From assembly GCA_050084515.1 (NCBI GenBank), contig CM114272.1:38936001-39000000 (forward strand): a stretch of 64,000 bases of DNA, given 5' to 3'. This stretch comes from Blasia pusilla. Its lineage: Eukaryota; Marchantiophyta; Marchantiopsida; Blasiales. The stretch's first letter is position 1. Every line of letters starts with the position of its first letter. A program made the translations under genes and the position numbers. The notes beneath the pieces are model-generated. The model did not search any database. It worked only from the letters and a program-made list of their open reading frames with translations, and was not told where the DNA came from. Of the stretch, positions 30,200 to 40,242 are shown one piece after another.

Positions 30200-31668
30200 G
30201 CCCCAACACAAGTGGAGCAGAAAGTGTTCATTCCTCTTGGAGGTCGTCACAAGCATGCCAACAAATTTCACTTGTGGAGGCATGCCAACAAGACCAGGCA
30301 AGAGCAATGCTATAGTCTGCAGCATCCCATATCTTCCTCACAAAAGGCATAACAAAAGGAAAAGGGCCGTCGATCTACGAGCTCTATGTTAGGGCGGCTG
30401 TGAGATCTGGTGGTGAAAAATTGTATGTCGAAGCCTTCAACCGGTGCGTAGCTGGAACTCCACTCGAGCAAGACGTACACATAGGTTGGGATATTCGTGG
30501 GCGGGTTTCAAGACGTCCCATACAGATGGTGGTAGAGCAGTCCGAACGAGACTCGTGGAGACTAGATAAGTATCTTGACTTCAGGCAGGTGAAGAGGCAG
30601 CATCGAGGAACAAATCCGGTGATTGATTTGGATGAGGAAATTACACCGCCCAGGTATTCCGGGACCCGGACCCGTCCCAAATCCGTGATGGAGTTACTTC
30701 TCCAAAATCAGTGAATGTTTTATTTCAAAAGCCCTCCGTTCTTCGGAAGTTCGCAACATCCTATCACCGGGTGATTCAACAATATGGGATTCGGTAATGG
30801 AGGTGGATTGCAACCTAAAACGGTGGCATATATCTCGAGCAACCCAGACGTGGACCCACCTCAGGCAGGATCTCGATGGCATTAGGAGAGCATGCGGCAC
30901 TTTCCTAAATAAGAACTGCATAAGGATGGACGACCCACCGCCTGGGTTTTGGGGACTCAAAACCTTTGATCGTTTCACGAGGACCGAGGATCAATTGAAG
31001 TACTTCTTCTGCCCAAATGAATCTTGCGCTTTCCGGAAGTCTTATCTGGCTGCCATTGGAGCTCCCGGGAATACCCCCACGATTTGGCCCATCGTCGCAG
31101 GCACGAACTACACTCAAGACGAAGTGGACAATCTTACAAGTGCCGGTTTTGCACTCGTAGACGGGAGTTCGAGCATGTTCAGATTAGAGACCTTTGCATT
31201 TCAGACTCAACCCAAGATTGATGTCAACATGTACCTGGAGAAGGTGGATGATCTCAATCCATTATTTCTGTTTGAGTCTAGAAATGGGGTGAAGAGAAAC
31301 AGAATGTGTAGGCCAACGGTGGAGAGAGCAAAACGAATTGCAGCAGCTCGGGAGGCAAAAATGGAGATCATCGCCACGAAAGATGTCCTGAGTGGCAATG
31401 GAATAGGAAGGATGTATTGGGTCAGGAACAACACTGTAAATTCAAGTGTCACAGGGGTGTATGTGGTGCACATCTGTTGCTTTCCCACATGTTCATGTGA
31501 TGACTTTGTCCAAAGAGAGAGAAGTGGCAAAAGGTATTTCCTTGTAAGCACATGTCTTGTGTGTTCTTTGGTAGTTTTAAGAGAGTCGGAGGTAGGAGTA
31601 GGAATCCACCAACCAATTCTATCCCTCAAAGAAGTTCGAAGTATTTTAAACAAACCACTTTGAGGATG
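30200..31668 (+). pseudogene. MULE transposase of T1: C-terminal exons with SWIM finger
   Basis: Reads LTKGITKGKGPSIYELYVRA, VEAFNRCVAGTPLEQDVHIG, then from 30797 ACGTFLNKNCIRMDD, QLKYFFCPNESCAFRKSYLA, EVDNLTSAGFALVDG, KVDDLNPLFLFESRNGVKRN and VYVVHICCFPTCSCDDF. The proximal CSC of the SWIM finger is intact. The distal Cys-x-His (PCKHMSC) is readable only one base out of frame, because one base is missing before it and one extra lies after it (31536-31580, judged against copy M3). A TAG interrupts AML..SAASHIF where M1 has Gln. SWIM fingers in MULE transposases are thought to bind DNA or protein. Confidence 0.7.
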
Positions 31669-31842
31669 CAAAATGAGGTTTTAGATTGTACTTTTATTTT
31701 TTTCTCAACCTTCATTGTGAGCTTGAACTCTATTCAGCCCGGGGCAAATGATAGATTTTTTCCAGACCTTGGATGGAAAAAGTGATTGGTTCCACACTTA
31801 TGATTCCACTGATTTCTCAATTTTGTAAATTTTGTGCAATTT

Positions 31843-31870
31843 GCAACTCGTCGGACTCACAGGGGTTGCC
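31843..31870. repeat. Single palindrome unit near the T1 right end
   Basis: gcaactcgtcggactcacag followed by gggttgcc: a palindrome-family unit with a damaged right arm, at the same relative place as the isolated unit of copy M1 (767-793). Confidence 0.65.
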
Positions 31871-31974
31871 AAAATATGGAAGAGGAAAAAAAAACTGTGG
31901 GATTGTTTAATAAATGAACAAAAAAGTGCAAAAAAATTCACACAAAAAGTTTCCTCTCTTTAACCCAACGGAAA

Positions 31975-32052
31975 CTCTCTTCAAAAAAAAGTATCTATTT
32001 CGGTTGAAGGTAGTTTCCTCTCTCCTCTCTTCCTCTCCTCTTACCGCACCTC
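31975..32052 (-). repeat. Right terminal inverted repeat region of T1
   Basis: Pyrimidine-rich on the plus strand (ctctcctctcttcctctcct then cttaccgcacctc). Read inward it begins GAGGTGCGGTAAGAGG. It is preceded by ctcttcaaaaaaaag, which also occurs just inside the left end (19652-19668) and in copies M1 and M3. Confidence 0.65.
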
Positions 32053-32427
32053 GTTAGTTGGTAGTTGGTCTCATGAGGGGACCATATGTGTAGTTGTTAG
32101 GGAGCTAGTATGGGTGTACTACATGCCGGTAGTGACCTGCTAGGAGGGAGATGACCTATGTGTACAGGTCACCCATGGAGGTTCCAGGGGGGTATACCTT
32201 GGAGCTCATCTCCTTAGGATTGGAGAACCTTGTTGGGATCCGTGACACAACGCGGCTTGCATGTATTGAGCCTGGATTCTCTCTTAAAGAGTGGGCTAGG
32301 AGTGATCAATAAGGAGATCACATATTTTGGGAACCCTTGTGTATGCTTTCTCTTGCTTTTACACTAGAGTGTATCTGAATCATGAGTATGGCTGTTTGGA
32401 TGAAGCACGATTGATTGCACATTTCAT
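32053..32427 (+). repeat. R1 repeat, right part, with T1 target duplication
   Basis: Begins with GTTAGTTGG (32053-32061) and continues tagttggtctcatgagggga, matching the reverse complement of 4478 to about 4881. Joined to 19542-19579 it restores one R1 copy. Sequence from 32428 to 32494 is AT-rich without features. Confidence 0.8.
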
Positions 32428-32494
32428 TAGAACGAATTTAATTTGTTTAATTTGATGAAATGTGCAATAAATTTAATTCTATTCAACTTTATAA

Positions 32495-32620
32495 TTGGGG
32501 TTGTCCAGTCATTCATGTGTAGAGATGTTAGGATTCATAGCTAGATGGATCTTAGACATGTGTGTGCATGACAGCCGATGTATGTTGGCAGCGATGTGTA
32601 TTCACTCGACAAATTCCTTT
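32495..32620 (+). repeat. LTR fragment of the element A type
   Basis: Starts ttggggttgtccag and matches 19246-19365 closely. No internal sequence accompanies it, so it is a truncated or solo LTR. From 32621 to 33004 I see only AT-rich DNA. Confidence 0.6.
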
Positions 32621-33004
32621 ATCTCCAAGACTGTCATCAATGAGAGTAAAAGTCCAATTTGTCATTAGTGAACGTTTTGGAGTAGACCCGGTAGTCATAG
32701 TGTATTTTGAACGAATTTAATTTGTTTCGTTGTGAACAAATCCCATCTTATGGATTTGCATTCTTCAGATAACGTCTTGCCTTCAACACTAGCCTACAAG
32801 AAGGAGAATGATCGGATGAATGTTTGAATTTTTTTGGTATAAACATATCATCTTCACATAAACAACACACCTTAAAGCTCTCTTTTTGAATAATAGTGAT
32901 CTTCTTGGGTATCAAACTTCATAAATACTCCCAAAACGAGTACTTTTTAGTATCCTTGTACATTACAAATACCCCATGATTTGGCCATTGCTATAGAAAC
33001 CACT

Positions 33005-33110
33005 TTGTCGTGCAAATCCACATTGTCATACAACATACATCGTTGACAAACCATACTCACGTACCTACATAACATAGACGAGAGCATCCACAAACACAAG
33101 TGTACCACAA
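33005..33110 (-). repeat. Second, partial LTR in tandem (element B)
   Basis: Repeats the first ~106 bp of the B LTR (ttgtggtacacttgtgtttg ...) directly after the end of the 3' LTR at 33111. This gives LTR plus partial LTR, as left by recombination or by insertion of another element into the site. Confidence 0.6.
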
Positions 33111-33586
33111 CTAAAATCCGTGAAAGACCTACTGTCATAAAACACGTATAGAATCACATACAATCGAGCCAAACCCACTCCACGATGGGAGATTCCAGGT
33201 CGAAGCTTGCGGGAACCACCATAGCCAAGAGCTCTATTCACTACCAAGGCTAACTCCCAACGCAACAGGCTCAACTCAAAGAACTAACTGTTCTTTGAGT
33301 GCACTCCACACTATATCCTCCAACCTAAGAGTGGGGCCTACTGGAAAAGTCACCCTCAACTGAGTAACCCCCAACCCTATGTATCAAACCGCATCTCTAC
33401 CTAGACACTAAGGCCCTACATAAGGTATGGCCTCTACTAGCACACTACACTCTACGACATAATCCGTATGGTCATGACAGTTGTCGTACGAATCCACATC
33501 GTCATACAACATACATCGCTGACATACCATACTCACATACCTACAAAACATAGACGAGAGAATCCACAAACACAAGTGTACCACAA
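33111..33586 (-). repeat. 3' LTR of element B
   Basis: In element sense it begins TTGTGGTACACTTG right after the polypurine tract and ends near ..CACGGATTTTAG. Positions 33111 to about 33480 match the 5' LTR at 53068-53436 closely. It includes an inverted pair caaagaacta..gttctttgag. Confidence 0.7.
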
Positions 33587-33597
33587 CTCGCCCCCCT
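33587..33597 (-). promoter_or_regulatory. Polypurine tract of element B
   Basis: AGGGGGGCGAG on the minus strand, immediately upstream of the 3' LTR. It would prime plus-strand DNA synthesis. Same motif as in element A. Confidence 0.8.
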
Positions 33598-33759
33598 AAC
33601 TGGCGGTTAGGTCCCTCTAACTCCCAGGTAGCCCTATACATCTACTACATGCTATACACCTTCGTGGGTGCACGAATCAGAAGGCCGGATGCTAGGTTGC
33701 CCCATCGTTAGTCGCACATCTGTATCCATATCATGCAAAGATCAAGTCATCTACCTCTC

Positions 33760-34053
33760 CTAAGTACATCGAGGACAAACCCACCTTCCAGTAGGAACAA
33801 CATCCATACGTGGAGTCAAACACATCATGTGCCAACCCCTAGAACACCGATCACACACCAACATACAGGCTGCGTTACCAGCAGACCCACACAACATGCA
33901 CCTCAAGCTAGTACGTATCATGGCTAAGCTTGGGTCAACAGTACCATCCACATTTGGAAGATGACCTGGCGCACAATTACGCGCATGGTCCTTCCAAACA
34001 ACTCCATCATAACCCTCCAACATAAGAACTCCATAAGCTAACACCTCGCGCAC
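33760..34053 (-). pseudogene. PHD finger at the C terminus of pol (element B)
   Basis: In frame with integrase but separated from it by one TGA at about 34051-34053. It reads LMLEGYDGVVWKDHARNCAP, then LRCMLCGSAGNAACMLVCDR, CSRGWHMMCL and TGRWVCPRC, and ends with a stop. The C4HC3 ligands (C-x2-C, C-x2-C, H-x2-C, C-x2-C) are all present, as is the conserved Trp two residues before the last Cys pair. PHD fingers often bind histone H3 tails, so this could steer integration to chromatin. Element A has the same module, so it is a family trait rather than a chance fusion. Confidence 0.85.
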
Positions 34054-35181
34054 TCATAAAATAGTGTGGCATGCCGTCACATCCAACGTTGTTCGTGCAA
34101 TCTGCTGCAAATAGACATATTCCCCCACATGGAACCTACAAATCAATGGTCGATAACCTCCATCCCAAATGGTTGCATACCGCAACGTATCCCTGTGTTG
34201 AACAATGGCAAGATTCTCAAAGGCTGTTGGCATAACTCTCCGAAAGAGCTCTTCCCGTTGAGAACACACTCTCATCCACATCTCCGAGTCATCAAGGTTC
34301 ACCACCTCACTAGACTCCCGACAAATTCCTATTGGCAAGTCTGGATCTCGGCCGTATAACAGAAAATAATGTGAGAAGGAAGCCAAGAATGCTTGGCGAC
34401 TGAACCTATACCCCATGGCTAACCATGGCAACTGAATATCCGAGTCTCCAAGATGCCCCTTCTGTAGGCCATATTTGCGCAATGCCCTCTTCACCGTCTG
34501 AACCACACGCTTAGCCAAACCATCCGCCTCTGGATGATCTCGAGACATGGTCCGGTGATCAATCAACGCCTTGTCACACAAGACCTGAAACTCACCCTGA
34601 AACTCAGACTGGTCGATCAAGACTTCAGCTGGTGCACCAAAATGACTAAGCACTCTATCAAGAAACGCATACGCCGTTCTCTCACTTGCCTTGTCATGTA
34701 ATGCCACCAACTCAATCCACTTGGAGAAGTGCTCCACCATCACCAACACATATCGATGATGTTGTACAGTCAACGGTAACGGTCCCGCAAAGTCCACACT
34801 TCAACAATAACCCAACCCCATAATAGGCAAGGGGTGTAACTATGGTGTAGGGGCATTGAATAATGCCCTCACCCGGTGACAAACCATACAACGTGACACC
34901 AACTGCTGGACCTGAGTATGCATGCCACGCCACCAATACTGACCAAGGAGTAAGCTATACGTACGCTTTACCCCAAAATGTCCCAACTCCTCATGGGCAT
35001 GTCGCACAATACGCTCTCTCTGAGTCAAATGCGGCACTACTCGTACTCTACCATCCTCCCACACACGGAGAATATGTGTTCCCTCCAATCGATACCTCTT
35101 AGCACGTTGAAGAACACGGTCTCGCTCCTTGGCAATCACTATGCCTGGCACCCTACTGGTCCGTAGGAACTCCAACACCAA
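34054..35181 (-). pseudogene. Integrase of element B
   Basis: The zinc domain H-H-C-C reads RHAHEELGHFGVKRTYSLLL and LVSRCMVCHRVRAL. The core has D in VDFAGPLP, D in VLIDQSEFQGEF and E in HPEADGLAKRVV. The C-terminal GPY/F-like module contains ELFRRVMPTAFENLAIVQHR, TLRYATIW and CRFHVGEYVYLQQI. A short break near 34800 separates zinc domain and core. The core frame is otherwise open over 247 codons. Confidence 0.85.
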
Positions 35182-35235
35182 CGCATCATCATGAATATCA
35201 CGCTGATCCGTACCACCATCTCCAACCTTAGGATC

Positions 35236-36830
35236 TTAAGGCTGGCCATCTACCCTCTGACTAGAGTAAGATGTCATGTGGTCCTCCATACTAGAGTCCA
35301 CCCCTAACCAACATAAAAAGATGGATGCATGCCAACCTGGCACCATCTCCTCATCAACCTCGCCATGCCATCTAGCCCCAGTTGCATCCTCTTGGCTAGT
35401 ACATGGGTTTCTACTCAACCCATCAACATCAAGGTTGGCAACTCCAGGTCTATGTACCACCTGGAAGTCATACTCCTGTAAGATAAGAGCCCACAGTGCA
35501 AGCTTCCCTTTAAGCTTGTCAGACTCCATCACCCACTTGAGCGGCTGGTGATCAGTAACAAGGGTAAACTGTGTGCCAAACAAGTAACACCTAAAGTGTG
35601 CCACAGCCCACACTACTGCCAAGCACTCTCCCTCATATAAACTATAGCGTGACTCCGCTCCATTATTCGAACGACTTGCATAGGCCACCACAAACTACAT
35701 GTGCTCATCATCATGTTGTGTCAACAGCGCTCCAAGTCCCAACCTACTCCAATCAGTGTGTAATTGAAATGGGCGCCCTCTGATAGGTCTCCTCAAGATA
35801 GGCGCCGCCACCAACTAGGCCTTGAGCTCCACAAAAGCTCTCTCTTGATCATCTCCCCAATGCCACTCCTGATCTGATTTCAACAATTGGTTCAAAGGCT
35901 TTGCCAAAGCACTAAATCCCTTCACATACCTCCGATAGTAGTTTGCCAATCCCATGAATGCCCGAACTCTACTCACATCTACGGGACGAGGAATAAGTGC
36001 AATAGCCTCCACCTTTGCTTGCTGAACTCCCAAACCACCTGGATAGATCACATAACCCAAGTACTCAACATCCTCATGGAAGAACTTACACTTTCCTGGA
36101 TGCAAACGTAGACCATGAGCTTTCAACCGCTCAAACATAATCTGCAAATATATATGATGCTCCTCCATCGTGTTACTGAACACCAAGATATCATCAATGT
36201 AACACCAAACAAAATCCAACCCTGCTAGGATCTTGTCTATCACTCTCTAAAACTCGGCAGGTGCATTTTTCGACCCAAAGGGTAAGAATTTCCACTCGTA
36301 AAAACAATCCTTGCCATGAGAGTTGACACCCCAAAATGCTGTCTTGGCCTTGTCACTCTCCCGAATCGGAAATTGATGGTATCATGCCCGAAGATCCAAA
36401 GTAATGAAAATCTTTGCCTGTCCCACCACATCAAAGATCTCCTCAGGTGTAGGCATGGCATACCTATCGGCCTTGGTTTGCCGATTGATAGGATGGTAAT
36501 CTCCACACATCCGCCTATCCGTGTAGTTGCTGTGCATATCCTTTTTAGCAGGCATGACAGTGGCTGATGCATACTCTCCATGCCACAACTCCACTAATCC
36601 AGCCTCCAAAAGGTCCAACGTCCTACTCTGAATCAGGTCCCTCTCCATACCACTATATCGGTAGGGACGACGGAAGATTGGCATATCACTATCCAAATCA
36701 ATCCGTATACCGGGTCCAACCAAAGCACCCAACTCCTTCATGCTAAAGGCAAAACAACTCCTATAAGCATGTAGGAACTGTGTCAAGCGTCGTTTCTCAC
36801 TTCCCGTAAGCTTGGGCCCAAGTAATGGCT
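35236..36830 (-). pseudogene. Reverse transcriptase and RNase H of element B
   Basis: RT reads GPGIRIDLDSDMPIFRRPYR, RMCGDYHPINRQTKADRYAM, KIFITLDLRA (stop) YHQFPI and the catalytic CYIDDILVFSNTMEEH. Thumb: LHPGKCKFFHEDVEYLGYVI, RVRAFMGLANYYRRYVKGFS. RNase H: LHTDWSRLGLGALLTQ, VVAYASRSNNGAESRYSLYE, VTDHQPLKWVMES. A few stops and one frame change occur around 36240-36390. The N-terminal end is cut at 36842 by the insertion of element C. Typical Ty3/gypsy order, closest within the window to element A. Confidence 0.85.
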
Positions 36831-36842
36831 CCCAAGTCTCCT

Positions 36843-38023
36843 TGTAATGTCTAAGTGTTTCTTATTTACAGTCAATTGTAGAGTTCGATCCCCAATAGGA
36901 TCATTGTTGGATGAAAAGAGAGTATAAAGTGATGATTATGTTGTAAAAGTGTAATTGATTATGTAATTCAAATGTAGTATTCCAGTAACATCTTCCGATC
37001 CTTTTTAGTACCTATGTTTTCTTCTTCAATTCTCTCGAGTGGAATTTAAAGTACGCTCAGGCAATTTGTTCTCTCGACATCTCGGAACCTCACAGAGACC
37101 TCAAGAATAAAGTTGGCTTCTCCTACTTTCGGAACTCAATCCGTCGGGGCAGGTTACTCTCTGTCAAACAGATTTCAAACAACTCTATGTTGATTATTCC
37201 ATTGATGAGAAAGGTTTGCCTGATTCACTCTTCACTCGGCAGACCCAAAAAGAATATTCAGACATAAGCATCGCACATCAGAATGAATGAATGAATGCTT
37301 TACTACTCCATCAAGAATTGGAAGACTTCAAAGTATATATACAAGCTCGAGAGGGTACAACTCTCTTGGTCGGACCATTCCTATAGCATAAGGACTTCAT
37401 GAGCGAATGATAATGATAGCTTCTGTCCTGTTTCTTAAATATTCTTGAGAGTAGGAGCGTTTCTATGATCCGAAGCGTTCTTGATGAAGTTGTGTCTCTT
37501 CAATATTTGTAACTACCTAGATCTATGGTGTGCGTTCTTTCTCCTATGATCCCTGTGAATCCGCGGTACAAAACTGTTCTAACTACCAATTTGATACAAA
37601 GGGTCGCGCCCTTTCCTAGTCTAATTGTTTAAACTATGTTTCGGTTCAAATCACAATCATGCTGAGCTTCGCTGCGCAAAATTTCCGGAGGACGAAGTTC
37701 TTCATTCTTCATTCTCTTCTTGCTTCGTTCTTCGTGCTTCGCTTAAGAGCGAGGTATTTCGTATACAGAGCTTCGTTGAGCTTCGTTAGGCTTTGTTAAG
37801 CTTTGCTAAGCTTTGCGTTGATCCTTTATACTTCTTTACGGCTTTTGATTCTCCTCTAAGGCAAATCCTTGATCTTCCATCTCTCTGCCTTGTCTTAGGA
37901 GCTTGGTGATTCACTTATTCTTCTTCATAATAATCAATAATCATAATCAAAATCATAATATACAAGAGTCTTTGTTGAATAAAAAGATATATTCTTCAAG
38001 AGTACAAAATTGTGGGTATCACA
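36843..38023 (-). repeat. 3' LTR of element C
   Basis: 1181 bp, TG..CA ends (plus strand TGTAATGTC ... GGGTATCACA), preceded by CTCCT. It contains gcttcg-rich stretches near 37660-37810. Confidence 0.95.
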
Positions 38024-38025
38024 TA

Positions 38026-38036
38026 CCCCCTCCCTC
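38026..38036 (-). promoter_or_regulatory. Polypurine tract of element C
   Basis: GAGGGAGGGGG on the minus strand, two bases before the 3' LTR start. Confidence 0.8.
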
Positions 38037-38062
38037 AAATGTGAGCCGCCCCGGCGAACACT

Positions 38063-38995
38063 TCATGATGTGTCTGCTCTCTCCATAAAAGTGTCGTCTA
38101 AACTATCAAATTCAGGGGTAGGCACAAAAGGGCTGTGAATCGTAGACGGTTTGTTGATAATATTAGGGGTATGATTGCGCATTCTTTCTCGCGACTTGTT
38201 AACAACTAAGTTTCTGCCTAGGACTTCATTCTGGACTAAGACATCAGATGGAGTGAATGCTGGTAACTCTTCAAGAGTAAGCGAAAGAGTGGGTACAACT
38301 TCTGGAAGAGACTTGGTATGATTGTCGAATTGGCGCTTCCAATGTTTGTTGATGTAGTCGATTTCCTCGTTCATCTGCTCTTCAAAATTCTTGCTTGCTT
38401 CGTCGACCAGCTCTTTGACATCTTCCGGGTCCATCTGGGCTTCGTTGAGTAGCTTCTGCTCTGCTTCCAATACTGCGATCCTCCCGGTAGCCTCTGACCA
38501 CTGCGCCAGTAAGTCTTTGATCGCTTCATGATGTTCTTGAAGCAACTTCAAAGACTCAGCATGCTGGATCGCCAACTTCTTGAATTCGGTGTGAACCCGC
38601 CGTATTTGATGTCGATACTTGTCAATGAGGTGCGAAGCTTCCTTGATCTGCGAAACTAACTGATCCGCCCCACATTCGAGGTTAATCGCCAAACTTTCCC
38701 ATTGGCGTGCGTTCCGTGCTTCGTACTGATACTGGACCAAGTCGCTTTGAGCTTTGCGAAGCGTGGTCTTCATGTCTTCGAGTTCCTGATCCCATAATTG
38801 CAGATTCGTTTCTGCTACTCGACGCTGTACTTCGTGGTCTGACGAAGCTTGTGCTCTGCAGTTGAGGTCGTTCAGGCCTTCTAAATAATCGTCCACGGAC
38901 GCTGTATCCTCTAGGTGAAGAACATGCTGGAGTTGGTTCATGACAGGAACTGCTAATTGCAAGAACCACATCATGTCGTCTGCCGTCTGCGACAT
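38063..38995 (-). CDS. Coiled-coil protein encoded 3' of integrase (element C)
   Basis: An open frame of 310 codons between integrase and the 3' LTR, in element sense. It starts MSQTADDMMWFLQLAVPVMN. Heptad-like, Glu/Gln/Lys-rich helices cover roughly residues 40-230 (for example LWDQELEDMKTTLRKAQSDL, YRHQIRRVHTEFKKLAIQHA, EQMNEEIDYINKHWKRQFDN). A Pro/Thr-rich tail ends MERADTS. Extra frames after integrase are known in some plant Ty3/gypsy lineages; I recognise no known domain. It may be the C-terminal half of a longer protein starting near 40055, as the upstream DNA is coding-like but broken. Function unknown; a structural or localisation role is a guess. Confidence 0.6.
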   Translation of the reverse strand: MSQTADDMMWFLQLAVPVMNQLQHVLHLEDTASVDDYLEGLNDLNCRAQASSDHEVQRRVAETNLQLWDQELEDMKTTLRKAQSDLVQYQYEARNARQWESLAINLECGADQLVSQIKEASHLIDKYRHQIRRVHTEFKKLAIQHAESLKLLQEHHEAIKDLLAQWSEATGRIAVLEAEQKLLNEAQMDPEDVKELVDEASKNFEEQMNEEIDYINKHWKRQFDNHTKSLPEVVPTLSLTLEELPAFTPSDVLVQNEVLGRNLVVNKSRERMRNHTPNIINKPSTIHSPFVPTPEFDSLDDTFMERADTS

Positions 38996-40080
38996 GAGAC
39001 GAAGCGCAAAGTTGATGATCCTTGCCGCGGGGTCTCGCCGGAATCCTCCCGATTGACGGGTTCTGGGGCCGAGGGTGTTTCAAAATTGACCCGGCCTCGC
39101 TTTGGCCGAGGCATTTCGTTGGTATCTTCGTCTTTCTTCAAAGCCGAAGTATGAGGATGTTGCTGAGGTGCTTCGGAGGGCGTGGGGACTTCATGGCTAC
39201 CCATGGTACTAGTTGCGCCTTTCCGTGGTAGTCGGACGGGGTCACTTGCGACCAATCTAACGCCTCCTCTGCTGTCAATTCCTGCTTGTGAATATAAAGA
39301 TGGATCAAGAAAGGAGATAGGAAGGACTTTGTGCTTGGATGAAGCACGCCCACCATTCCTCGTGCGTGTCGCCCACAAAAGCAAAGCAAAGTCGACTCCT
39401 GGGGCCGGGGTCAGTGTTGATTCCGATGATGTAGCACATCTTCAAGAGCTTGTTCGCCGATAGTAAGAACGCGGGATAAAACAGGTCATCAAATGTTTGC
39501 AAAACTGACCAAAGACGGGCGGAGAGAGTGACGTAGCCTTGTAGCCATTCCTGCCCAGGCGCTCAGTCGTGACACAGCCGAGTGCTAAAAGATCTTCATG
39601 CTTTACTAGCAACTCCGTGTCATACTCGTACTCTGGCGCAGCCAGGAGCAGATAAGTTGCTCTACAGTCATCCACCGTCCAGTGTTGGGGCTAAGCTCGA
39701 TACCGAAGACCCTTCTTTCGAAACTTGGCGACGGCAGACGCAGAGCGAAGCTCGCCCAGGAGTTCTCCGGATGTCAAGGTCCAATTGGCTTGAAAGAAAG
39801 TTGCCAACGATCGCTCCTCAGTGCTTCGATCAGCTCCGGTGACAGCTTGACCATCGGAATCGCTGCGCTTCGTAGAATGGGTGTGGAGTCTTCGCGAGGC
39901 ATGTTGCTAGGTCGATCTCTATGGACACCCCGCTTTGGCCTGCTATGCAACTTCGTGGTGATCCTGTCCATGAAAATACCCGCTTGGTTATGCCGGACTG
40001 CTCTTATAGTCCGTCCCCTTGTCCGTTCTTGGTCGTGGCACCAGGGCTGTAACAAGAAGGTGGCCGCTTCGCGTCTTTGC
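38996..40080 (-). pseudogene. Broken upstream part of the extra 3' gene (element C)
   Basis: Pieces in changing frames: AAIPMVKLSPELIEALRSDR (about 39800), LLAAPEYEYDTELLVKHEDL (39640-39580), QTFDDLFYPAFLLSANKLLK and CFAFVGDTHEEWWACFIQAQ (39500-39310), then GSHEVPTPSEAPQQHPHTSA with a basic PRPKRGRVNF (39200-39080). They read like one protein interrupted by small indels and stops that continues into the coiled-coil frame. No family recognised. Confidence 0.45.
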
Positions 40081-40092
40081 CACGCTCCCCCT

Positions 40093-40218
40093 CCCTCACT
40101 TCCTGCGCTTCGCTGCTTCGCGAAGCATGGGAGGTCTCGAACCTCGGTGCTTCGCTGCTTCGCGAAGCACGGTGTGTCTTGAACTTCAGTGCTTTGGTGC
40201 TTCGCGAAGCACGGGGCG
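40093..40218. repeat. Three 42-bp tandem units with a TGCTTCGCGAAGCA palindrome
   Basis: The 14-bp palindrome lies at 40114-40127, 40156-40169 and 40198-40211, exactly 42 bp apart, embedded in a 42-bp unit. It follows the integrase gene. Related gcttcg/cgaagc strings are frequent in the LTRs and the extra gene of element C. Confidence 0.8.
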
Positions 40219-40242
40219 TTCGCCTACCCCCTTCCTCCTGTT

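Larger units (their letters stand above)
19580..32052. mobile_element. T1: complete-length MULE-type DNA transposon, 12.47 kb
   Basis: Inserted into an R1 repeat with 9-bp target duplications GTTAGTTGG (19571-19579 and 32053-32061). The uninterrupted R1 at 4478-4910 shows the same sequence once, so the insertion and its ends are directly supported. Ends are purine-rich imperfect inverted repeats. A methyltransferase-like gene runs leftward (26357 to about 20589) and a transposase gene rightward (27664-31668) from a shared promoter region. A 9-bp duplication and a transposase with N-terminal zinc finger and C-terminal SWIM finger are MULE traits. Palindrome arrays fill the promoter, introns and flanks. 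Both genes carry stops. Confidence 0.85.
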
